This document shows, piece after piece, positions 53,872 through 64,000 of a stretch of DNA of 64,000 nt. Below the pieces are notes generated by a model that saw only the letters and a list, made by a program, of their open reading frames with translations, did no database searches and had not been told where the DNA came from. A program made the position numbers and the translations under genes. This stretch comes from Sphingomonas endophytica (GTDB lineage: Bacteria; Pseudomonadota; Alphaproteobacteria; Sphingomonadales; Sphingomonadaceae): positions 124,001 to 188,000 of the forward strand of contig NZ_JACIJN010000009.1 of the NCBI RefSeq assembly GCF_014199415.1, read 5' to 3'. How positions within the stretch are numbered: the stretch's first letter is position 1; each line of letters starts with the position of its first letter.

Positions 53872-53993
53872 TTCCGTGCTCCTGATCCGGCGGCGGGATT
53901 GCCGCCACGCCGGATCATGACGGCGGCGCAACGAAGGCGCAACCAACGCCCCCGCCTCACGTTCTCCCGTCGAACCCGAACAGGAGATGCGAT

Positions 53994-54497
53994 ATGGCCG
54001 ACGCCAACACCGATCCGAAGAAGCTGAAGCAGGATCTCTGGGCCAAGATGGCCGACAGCCCGTTCGTGATGGTCGGCCCGGCGGATGGCCATGCGCACCA
54101 CGAGCCGCTGACCGCGCAGCTCGACGAGGATCAGGTGGACACGCTGTTCTTCTTCATCGGCAAGACCAACCGGCTCGCCGACGGTGGCCGCGTCATGGCG
54201 CAATATGTCTCGAAGGGGCACGACTTCTTCGCCTGCCTCGACGGCACCGCGCGGATCGACAACGATCAGGCGCAGATCGACAAGCTCTGGAATAAGCAGG
54301 CCGAGGCGTGGTTCCCGGAAGGTCGCAACGACCCGAACCTCGCATTGCTGCGCGTCGACATCGACTCCGCGGAACTCTGGGAAACCGACCTCTCGCTGTC
54401 GGGCCGGGTGAAGATGCTGTTCGGCGGCACGATCAAGGCCGGCGAGGAAGGCAGCCACGCCAAGGTCCAAACCACCGCTGAGAACAGCGCAGCATAA
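53994..54497 (+). CDS. Pyridoxamine 5'-phosphate oxidase-fold stress protein
   Basis: The 167-residue protein resembles the general stress protein 26 group of the PNPOx-like split-barrel fold: KLKQDLWAKMADSPFVMVGP, LFFFIGKTNRLADGGRVMAQYVSKGHDFFACLDGTARI, WNKQAEAWFPEGRNDPNLALLRVDIDSAELWE. Such proteins bind FMN or FAD and are linked to stress response. GGAG precedes the ATG by eight bases. Confidence 0.9.
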   Translation: MADANTDPKKLKQDLWAKMADSPFVMVGPADGHAHHEPLTAQLDEDQVDTLFFFIGKTNRLADGGRVMAQYVSKGHDFFACLDGTARIDNDQAQIDKLWNKQAEAWFPEGRNDPNLALLRVDIDSAELWETDLSLSGRVKMLFGGTIKAGEEGSHAKVQTTAENSAA

Positions 54498-54501
54498 CCA
54501 C

Positions 54502-54633
54502 GTCGCCCCTGCGCAGGCAGGGGCCTATGTCTGTGGAATGTGGCGAAACGACGGACACATGATCCGAAGCTCATGTGTCAGGCCGACACGCCAGACGAAA
54601 CAGCCATGGACCCCTGCCTCCGCAGGGGTGACG
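54502..54633. repeat. Palindromic repeat, family C (copy 2)
   Basis: Same arms as at 49749-49880 (GTCGCCCCTGCGCAGGCAGGGG... CCTCCGCAGGGGTGACG), placed right after the PNPOx-fold gene. The inner part has an additional small dyad, ACACATGA...TCATGTGT. Confidence 0.82.
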
Positions 54634-54640
54634 AAGTAAG

Positions 54641-54675
54641 AAACGGGCCGGTCGCCATCAGCGACCGGCCCGTTT
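54641..54675 (-). terminator. Strong terminator hairpin for phaZ
   Basis: AAACGGGCCGGTCGC and its perfect complement form a 15-bp stem with a CATCA loop, four bases after the phaZ stop codon on the minus strand. The stem ends in TTT on the minus strand, so a rho-independent type terminator is likely. Confidence 0.8.
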
Positions 54676-54679
54676 CACG

Positions 54680-55927
54680 TTAGCTGTTCGCCGCCATCCA
54701 TTCCTCGACCACCGGCGCGATGCGGTTGCGCCATTTCGACCCGTTGAAGATCCCGTAATGGCCGACACCCTCGGCCATGTAATAGCGCTTCTTCTCCGCT
54801 GGCAGCGCGGTGGCGATCGTCAGCGCCGCCTTCGTCTGCCCCAGCCCGCTAATGTCGTCGCGCTCGCCCTCAATCGCCAGCAAGCCGACATCGGTGATCG
54901 CGCCGGTATCGACGCGCCGTCCGCGATGCAGCATCTCGCCCTTGGGCAAACTGTGTGACTGGAAGACGGTGTCGATCGTCTGGAGGTAGAATTCCGCGGT
55001 CATGTCGCAGACCGAGCGATATTCGTCGTAGAAGCGCTTGGTCGCCTCGGCGCTGTCGTCATCGCCGGTGACGAGATGCTTGAACAGCTCGTAATGGCTC
55101 ATCATGTGGTTGCCGAGGTTCATGGTCATGAACCCGGACAGTTGCAGGAAGCCCGGATAGACCTTCCGCCCCGCGCCCGGATACAGCATCGGCACCGTCG
55201 CGATCACGTTCTGCTCGAACCACGCGAACGGCCGCTCGGTCGCCAGCGTGTTGACCGCGGTCGGCGCCTCGCGCGTGTCGATCGGGCCGCCCATCATCGT
55301 CAGCGTGCGCGGGCGGCACGGGTTGCGGTCGGCGCTCATCAGCGCGGTTGCGGCGAGGCACGGCACCGACGGCTGGCACACCGCCAGCATGTGCGCGCCA
55401 TGCGCGCCGTCCGCCGCGCCGTCCTGATCCGCACCGATCGCTTCGAGGAAGGCGATCAGATAATCGATATAATCGTCAAGATCGAACCGCCCGTCACGCG
55501 TCGGCACCAGCTTCGCGTCGCGCCAGTCGGTGATATAGACGTCGGCGACCGGCAGCATCCGCTCGACCGTCCCGCGCAGCAACGTCGCGAAATGCCCCGA
55601 CATCGGCGCGGCGATCAGCAGCCGCGGGCCGCCCTCGACGCCCTCGCGGCGGAAGCGCTTGAGCTGCCCGAACGGCCGTTGCAGCACGATCTCCTCGACC
55701 ACCGCCACCTCGCGCCCGTCGACGGTCGTCGTCCCGAACCCGAACGCCGGCTTGCCGCGCGAGGCGGATGCGTGCGCGAATACCTCCAGCGCCGACGCCA
55801 TCACCGGCCCGCCGCCGAGATAGGCGAAGGGATTGGACGGGTTGTTCAGCCAGTTGGCCCCCACCGTCGCCATCGCGCTGGCCGAGGCGAGCCACGACCG
55901 CTGGAATTCATAGGCGTCGTACAACAT
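54680..55927 (-). CDS. phaZ: Intracellular polyhydroxyalkanoate depolymerase
   Basis: The 415-residue protein starts MLYDAYEFQRSWL, typical of intracellular PHA depolymerases of the PhaZ type. It has TDWRDAKLVPTRDGRFDLDDYIDYLIAFL, the active-site region AVCQPSVPCLAATALM (Cys or Ser nucleophile zone), and the C-terminal EGVGHYGIFNGSKWR with the catalytic His. It mobilises stored PHB granules. The start is the first ATG. It is divergent from the ABC exporter gene. Confidence 0.95.
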   Translation of the reverse strand: MLYDAYEFQRSWLASASAMATVGANWLNNPSNPFAYLGGGPVMASALEVFAHASASRGKPAFGFGTTTVDGREVAVVEEIVLQRPFGQLKRFRREGVEGGPRLLIAAPMSGHFATLLRGTVERMLPVADVYITDWRDAKLVPTRDGRFDLDDYIDYLIAFLEAIGADQDGAADGAHGAHMLAVCQPSVPCLAATALMSADRNPCRPRTLTMMGGPIDTREAPTAVNTLATERPFAWFEQNVIATVPMLYPGAGRKVYPGFLQLSGFMTMNLGNHMMSHYELFKHLVTGDDDSAEATKRFYDEYRSVCDMTAEFYLQTIDTVFQSHSLPKGEMLHRGRRVDTGAITDVGLLAIEGERDDISGLGQTKAALTIATALPAEKKRYYMAEGVGHYGIFNGSKWRNRIAPVVEEWMAANS

Positions 55928-56084
55928 TCGCGTCTTCCTTCCCCGGCCCCGCCGGTGCGGCGCCTATAGCAACTTCGTCCGTCGCAGCGCGACTGCAACG
56001 ATTGCAGTCGAATTCCGGGCCCGACCCGCGCTAAACCCCTCACGACACGTTGAGCGGGCCGGCACGCGCTGCTAGGCCGCGCGC

Positions 56085-57860
56085 ATGGCCAGCGTTTCCG
56101 ACGTCGCTCCTTCCCGCCGTCTCGGCAATCTGGCGATGGTCTTCCGCCACGCCCGCAAATACCCGCTCCAGATTACCGCGGCGTTTAGCGCGCTGGCGGT
56201 CACCTCCGGCGCGACGATCGCGATTCCCTACAGCTTCAAACGCGTGATCGACCGCGGCTTCGCCGGCAACGGTGCCTCCGCCGAATCCGTGGCGTCCTCG
56301 TTCCATTATATGCTGATGATCGTCGTCGTGCTCGCGCTCGGCACCGCGGTGCGCTTCTATTTCGTCGCCTGGCTGGGCGAGCGCGTCGTCGCCGACATCC
56401 GCACCGAGGTGCAGCGGCACCTGATGACGCTCAGCCCGTCCTTCTACGAAACCAACCGCCCATCCGAAATCGCCTCGCGGCTCACCGCCGACACCGGGCA
56501 GATCGAGACGGTGGTCGGCAGCACCGTGTCGATCGCGTTGCGCAATTCGTTCACCGCGATCGGCGGGCTGATCTATCTGTTCGCGATCTCGCCCAAGCTG
56601 GCGGCGATGCTGCTCGCCGGCATCCCGCTCATCATCGCACCGATCGCCCTGCTCGGACGGCGCGTCCGGAACCTGTCGCGCACCTCGCAGGACCGGATCG
56701 CCGATGTCGGCTCGATCGTCGTCGAGACGCTGGGCGCGATGAAGATCGTCCAGGCGTTCGGGCAGGAGGCACGCGAAAGCGCGCGCTTCACCGACGCGGT
56801 CGAGGCGACGATGGCGGCGGCGCGCAAGCGGGTCGCGCTGCGCGCGATCATGACCGCGATCGTCATCGGACTGATCTTCGGTGCGATCACGTTGGTGTTG
56901 TGGGAAGGCGCGGACGACGTCGCCGCCGGACGACTGTCGGGCGGCGCGATCGCGGCCTTCGTGCTGACCGGGGGGATCGTCGCGGGCGCGTTCGGCGCGC
57001 TGACCGAGGTCTATGGCGATCTGCTGCGCGGTGCCGGCGCGGCGGGCCGGTTGAGCGAGTTGCTCGCCGAACGCCCCGAGATTGCCCCGCCCGCGCACCC
57101 GGTCGCGCTGCCGCAGCCGCCGCAGGGCCGCGTCGCCTTCCGCCACGTCGAGTTCCGCTACCCCAGCCGCCCCGATGTCGCCGCGCTCCATGATTTCACG
57201 CTCGAGGTCGCGCCGGGCGAGACGCTGGCGGTGGTCGGCCCGTCGGGCGCGGGCAAGTCGACGCTGTTCCAGCTGCTCCAGCATTTCTACCAGCCCGCAC
57301 GCGGCGAGGTGCTGGTCGACGGCGTCGACCTCACCCGCGCCGACCCCGCGGCGATCCGCGCGCGGATCGCGATGGTGCCGCAGGAGACGGTGATCTTCGG
57401 CACCAGCGCGCGCGACAATCTGCGCTACGGCCGCTGGGACGCCGACGACGCGCAGGTGTGGGCCGCAGCCGAGGCGGCCAACGCCGCCGACTTCCTGCGC
57501 GCGCTTCCCGAGGGGCTCGACACCTTTCTTGGCGAGGGCGGTGCACGGCTGTCGGGCGGGCAGCGTCAGCGCGTCGCGATCGCGCGCGCGCTGCTCCGCG
57601 ACGCGCCGATCCTGTTGCTCGACGAGGCGACCAGCGCGCTGGACGCCGAGAGCGAGCGGCTGGTGCAGGACGCGCTCGAACGGCTGATGGCGTCGCGCAC
57701 CACGATCGTCATCGCGCACCGCCTCGCCACGGTCCGCGCCGCGTCGCGGATCGTCGTCATGGACGGCGGTCGGATCGTCGAGGAGGGTAGCCATGCGACG
57801 CTGATCGGTGCGGGCGGGCTCTATGCGCGACTCGCCAGCCTGCAATTCCACGACGCCTGA
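56085..57860 (+). CDS. ABC transporter, fused permease and ATPase
   Basis: The 591-residue protein is a half-exporter: six-helix transmembrane domain (residues about 25-310) followed by an ATPase with Walker A GPSGAGKSTLFQLL, Q-loop VPQETVIFG, signature LSGGQRQRVAIARALL, Walker B ILLLDEATSALD and H-loop VIAHRLATV. It probably exports a lipid or lipid-linked compound as a homodimer; the substrate is not clear. Confidence 0.94.
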   Translation: MASVSDVAPSRRLGNLAMVFRHARKYPLQITAAFSALAVTSGATIAIPYSFKRVIDRGFAGNGASAESVASSFHYMLMIVVVLALGTAVRFYFVAWLGERVVADIRTEVQRHLMTLSPSFYETNRPSEIASRLTADTGQIETVVGSTVSIALRNSFTAIGGLIYLFAISPKLAAMLLAGIPLIIAPIALLGRRVRNLSRTSQDRIADVGSIVVETLGAMKIVQAFGQEARESARFTDAVEATMAAARKRVALRAIMTAIVIGLIFGAITLVLWEGADDVAAGRLSGGAIAAFVLTGGIVAGAFGALTEVYGDLLRGAGAAGRLSELLAERPEIAPPAHPVALPQPPQGRVAFRHVEFRYPSRPDVAALHDFTLEVAPGETLAVVGPSGAGKSTLFQLLQHFYQPARGEVLVDGVDLTRADPAAIRARIAMVPQETVIFGTSARDNLRYGRWDADDAQVWAAAEAANAADFLRALPEGLDTFLGEGGARLSGGQRQRVAIARALLRDAPILLLDEATSALDAESERLVQDALERLMASRTTIVIAHRLATVRAASRIVVMDGGRIVEEGSHATLIGAGGLYARLASLQFHDA

Positions 57861-57928
57861 TCGGGGTCGCTTGACCGCCGACGCACTTCTCCTAGTCTAA
57901 CTGCGGGGAAGAGGGACGGGGGCACAGG

Positions 57929-59470
57929 ATGCGTAGGTGGTGGGCTGCAGCGGCGCTGGCCCTGGGGATGGCAGCACCGGCAGCGGCGACGTGGCAACAG
58001 GCCTCGTCGCGCCATTTCGTCGTCTATTCGGACGACGAACCCGACAAGGTCATCGAGTTCGCCACCCGGCTTGAACGGTTCGACAAGGCGATGCGCGTGA
58101 TGCGCGGCATGGCCGACCCGGCGTTCAGCCCGACGCAGCGCGTCCGGGTGTTCGTCGTCAAGGACGTGCCGACGCTGCAGAAGCTGCTTGGCAACCGCAA
58201 CGCCGCCGGCGTCTATATGCCGCGGCTGTCCGGCCCGGTCGCGTTCGTGCCGCGCAAGACCAACGACACCGGCAAGCTGGCGCTGACCCCGCAGGCGGTG
58301 CTGCTCCACGAATATGCGCACCATTTCATGTTCTCGTCATGGGGCGATCAACCGTTTCCGGCGTGGTTCGTCGAGGGCTTCGCCGAGTTCAACGCCCCGA
58401 TGGTGTTCGAGCCCGATCGGCTGCTGATCGGCGCGCCGCCGCTGTATCGCGCCTATGGCCTGATCGACGACAGCCTCGTGCCGATGCGCGATCTGCTGAC
58501 GATGTCGCCCGGCGACAAGCGGCTCGATCCGAACCAGAAACAGGTCTTCTATGGCCGGGCGTGGCTGCTGACGCATTACATGCTGCTCAACAACGAGCGC
58601 CGCCCGCAATTGGCCGCCTATCTCAAGGCGCTGGAAAAAGGCGGCGACCCAAAGGCGGCGGCGGCGTTGCTCGGCGATCCGCGCAAGCTCGACCGCGAGC
58701 TGAACAATTACGCGCGGCGCAAGCTGCCGATTTTGGGCATGAACATCGACAAGCTGCCGATCGGCCCGGTGACGACGCGTGCGCTGACACCGGGTGAGGA
58801 GGCGATCATGCCGGTCGTGCTCCGCTCGACCCGTGGCGTGAACCCCAAGACCGCCCCCGCCGTCGCGGCCGCCGCGCGCAAGATCGCGGCGGACTATCCG
58901 AATGACCCGGCGGTGCAGGTTGCGCTCGCCGAGGCCGAATATGACACCGGCGCCTATGCGGCCGCCGACGCCGCCGCGGCGCGCGCGCTCGCAGCCCGGC
59001 CGGGGCTGCGCGAGGCGTTGATCTATCGCGGCATGGCGCAGTCGGCGCTCGCCGAACAGGAGCATGTCACCGACCCCGCGCGCTGGAAGGCGGCGCGGCA
59101 ATGGTTCATCACCGCCAACCATCAGGATGCGGAGGATCCGTGGCCGCTGGTCGCGCATTATCAGGCGCTGCGTTCGGCCGGCGGCGCGATGAGCCCCAAT
59201 GCCGAGAAGGGGCTCGACTATGCGTTCATGCTCGCGCCGTTCGACAGCGGGCTGGCGATGCAGGTGGCGGCGATGCACGTCCGCAAGAAGGAATATGACG
59301 CGGCGGTGCCGGCGCTGCGCCGCGTCGCCTATGACCCGCACGGCGGCGCGCTGGGGACGATGGCCGGGGTCGTGCTCACCGCGATCGAGAGCAAGGACAG
59401 TGCGGCGATCGACACGATCGCGGCCGCGATGGACAGCAAGAGGGACGACGACGGCGAGGAGGAGAAGTGA
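57929..59470 (+). CDS. Exported gluzincin-like metallopeptidase with TPR-like region
   Basis: The 513-residue product has a signal peptide (WWAAAALALGMAAPAAA), a domain like DUF1570 peptidases with the zinc motif LLHEYAHHFMF (HEYAH near residue 133) and the downstream glutamate in AWFVEGFAEFNAP, and a C-terminal TPR-like region (about 320-500, ALAEAEYDTGAYAAADAAAARALAARPG). Peptidase activity is plausible from the motifs, but the substrate is unknown. GGACGGGGGC precedes the ATG. Confidence 0.85.
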   Translation: MRRWWAAAALALGMAAPAAATWQQASSRHFVVYSDDEPDKVIEFATRLERFDKAMRVMRGMADPAFSPTQRVRVFVVKDVPTLQKLLGNRNAAGVYMPRLSGPVAFVPRKTNDTGKLALTPQAVLLHEYAHHFMFSSWGDQPFPAWFVEGFAEFNAPMVFEPDRLLIGAPPLYRAYGLIDDSLVPMRDLLTMSPGDKRLDPNQKQVFYGRAWLLTHYMLLNNERRPQLAAYLKALEKGGDPKAAAALLGDPRKLDRELNNYARRKLPILGMNIDKLPIGPVTTRALTPGEEAIMPVVLRSTRGVNPKTAPAVAAAARKIAADYPNDPAVQVALAEAEYDTGAYAAADAAAARALAARPGLREALIYRGMAQSALAEQEHVTDPARWKAARQWFITANHQDAEDPWPLVAHYQALRSAGGAMSPNAEKGLDYAFMLAPFDSGLAMQVAAMHVRKKEYDAAVPALRRVAYDPHGGALGTMAGVVLTAIESKDSAAIDTIAAAMDSKRDDDGEEEK

Positions 59471-59505
59471 CGGCGATGCCGTTGATCTGAAACCCGGCAA
59501 CTCGA

Positions 59506-59541
59506 CGTCATCCCGGACTCGACCCGGGATCCCGCTTCTTC
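59506..59541. repeat. Inverted repeat, family B
   Basis: CGTCATCCCGGACTCGACCCGGGATCCCGCTTCTTC, the left half of the family B element, after the gluzincin-like gene. Confidence 0.7.
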
Positions 59542-59578
59542 TTGGCCGTTGTTCAGGCAAACACCGGCTCACCCAAAT

Positions 59579-59653
59579 GTCATTGCGAGCGTAGCGAAGC
59601 AGTCCAGGGCCGCATCGGGACGCGCTGGATTGCTTCGCTACGCTCGCAATGAC
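59579..59653. repeat. Palindromic repeat, family A (copy 5)
   Basis: Near-perfect inverted repeat with GCGAAGCAGTCCAGGGC and its complement, between a family B half element (59506-59541) and another (59668-59690). The whole convergent spacer between the gluzincin-like gene and atpC is repeat material. Confidence 0.88.
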
Positions 59654-59667
59654 ATTTCTGCCGAGCA

Positions 59668-59690
59668 CCCCGGATCACGTCCGGGGTAAC
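59668..59690. repeat. Short inverted repeat, family B
   Basis: CCCCGGATCACGTCCGGGG, a 19-base near-palindrome plus TAAC, 21 bases before the end of atpC. Confidence 0.6.
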
Positions 59691-59711
59691 AGTCAGGCGA
59701 TTTCTAGACGC

Positions 59712-59963
59712 TCAGCCCGCGTGCTCTGCCAGCACGGTCAGCCCGCGCGCATTGACCTCGGCGAAGCCGCCGCGGATGGCGATCGTCTCCGGCTGGCCAC
59801 CCGGCGTCTTCTGCACCAGCACCGCGCCGTCGCGGATCGTCGACATGAACGGCGCATGGCCCTCCAGCACCGCGAAGTCGCCATCGGTGCCGGGCACGGT
59901 CACCATGTGAACGTCCTCGGAGATGAGCAGGCGGGCAGGCGTGACGAGTTCGAAGTGCAGCAT
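59712..59963 (-). CDS. atpC: F1-ATPase epsilon subunit, short form
   Basis: The 83-residue product is the N-terminal beta-sandwich domain of the epsilon subunit ([41 protein letters not shown]). The C-terminal two-helix domain that inhibits ATP hydrolysis in longer homologues is missing; a short form is usual in sphingomonads. It couples rotor and stator movement in ATP synthase. It is the last gene of the minus-strand operon, 214 bases after atpD. Confidence 0.94.
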   Translation of the reverse strand: MLHFELVTPARLLISEDVHMVTVPGTDGDFAVLEGHAPFMSTIRDGAVLVQKTPGGQPETIAIRGGFAEVNARGLTVLAEHAG

Positions 59964-59978
59964 GATCGTACCTTAACT

Positions 59979-60074
59979 CCCTCTCCCCTCCGGGGAGAGG
60001 GCGGGGGTGAGGGGCAGTGAGGGAGGGTGACCGTCCAACTAGCGCCAACGCGCGTGGCGGCCCCTCACCCAACC
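59979..60074. repeat. Palindromic repeat, family E (intergenic copy)
   Basis: Left arm CCCTCTCCCCTCCGGGGAGAG with following GGGTGAGGGG, right arm CCCCTCACCCAACC; related to the copy inside the E2 gene at 33094-33204. It sits between atpC and atpD. Confidence 0.8.
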
Positions 60075-60080
60075 AGTCCG

Positions 60081-60129
60081 GGGGTAAACATTACCCCGAA
60101 ATGCTCAGGTCATGCCGGGCGGCATGACC
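60081..60129. repeat. Two strong hairpins between atpD and atpC
   Basis: GGGGTAA-ACA-TTACCCC (60081-60097) and GGTCATGCC-GGGC-GGCATGACC (60108-60129) are perfect dyads. Together with the repeat at 59979-60074 they fill the atpD-atpC space and may attenuate or process the message. Confidence 0.75.
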
Positions 60130-60177
60130 GACCCCCGAACTCCCCCAAAAGGGGGGAGGGCTAAGCGCTTAGAAGCC

Positions 60178-62617
<2,440 letters not shown>

Positions 62618-62632
62618 CTTGTCCTTCTTCTC

Positions 62633-62725
62633 GTCGTCCCTGCGCAGGCAGGGACCCATCTCTATCTCAACGAACGGTGTCTCTGCTGGATAGAGACATG
62701 GGCCCCCGCCTTCGCGGGGGCGACG
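62633..62725. repeat. Palindromic repeat, family C (copy 4)
   Basis: Arms GTCGTCCCTGCGCAGGCAGGG and CCCCGCCTTCGCGGGGGCGAC, separated by a region with ATCTCTATCTC... GGATAGAGACATG, itself an inner dyad. It fills the space between atpA and atpG. Confidence 0.82.
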
Positions 62726-62731
62726 GATTGA

Positions 62732-64000
<1,269 letters not shown>

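Overview
The window is a GC-rich alphaproteobacterial chromosome segment. Its gene set points to a sphingomonad, most likely Sphingomonas: a three-gene imuA/imuB/dnaE2 mutasome with GAAC-N7-GAAC LexA boxes, a branched-chain 2-oxoacid dehydrogenase E1a/E1b/E2 set, PHA depolymerase, an F1-ATPase operon with a very short epsilon subunit, and many short palindromic repeats of the kind common in these genomes. No rRNA, tRNA, CRISPR array, intact prophage or IS transposase was seen.

Layout. 1-2738: GT4 glycosyltransferase (partial), GH13 alpha-glucosidase and a secreted CAP protein, all minus strand. 2831-4033: hemW. 4179-13616: a sugar-redox locus with a Gfo/Idh/MocA oxidoreductase, periplasmic cytochrome c, three xylose-isomerase-like TIM-barrel proteins (two with Tat signals), an MFS transporter, a Tat-exported GMC small subunit, a GMC flavoprotein and a LacI regulator. 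It looks like a periplasmic glycoside 3-oxidation and cleavage system. 13683-16505: small hypothetical proteins, a 2OG-Fe(II) oxygenase, a bactofilin-like mini protein and a phosphoribosyltransferase. 16553-26348: the conserved lpoA-like/rsmI/yraN/gshB/dedA neighbourhood, interrupted by a GH84 hexosaminidase plus a peptidase-like protein, and by an AT-richer glycosyltransferase island that includes a GT-methyltransferase fusion.

26436-36010: xerC, a GAF-PAS-GGDEF diguanylate cyclase, priA, a PP2C-like phosphatase, and the BCKDH E2, E1b and E1a genes. 36209-43608: an SOS cassette with two tandem imuA genes, each with its own LexA-type box, an imuB enlarged by a ~275-residue internally repeated insertion, and dnaE2. 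43757-49680: BLUF photosensor, FAH hydrolase, an S24 repressor divergent from two small genes across a triple-GAAC operator, DJ-1/PfpI protein, topoisomerase IB and an MscS channel. 50109-59470: a DAACS symporter, glycine-zipper protein, MaoC hydratase, thiolase, a 30-residue membrane peptide, a PNPOx-fold protein, phaZ, an ABC exporter and a gluzincin-like exported protein. 59712-64000: atpC, atpD, atpG and atpA (partial), minus strand, with palindromic repeats in every spacer.

Functionally, the left third is carbohydrate-oriented, the centre is housekeeping with inserted cargo, and the right half combines DNA-damage response, acyl-CoA/PHA metabolism and energy conversion. At least five families of inverted repeats occupy many spacers, and one copy has become in-frame coding sequence in the E2 linker.
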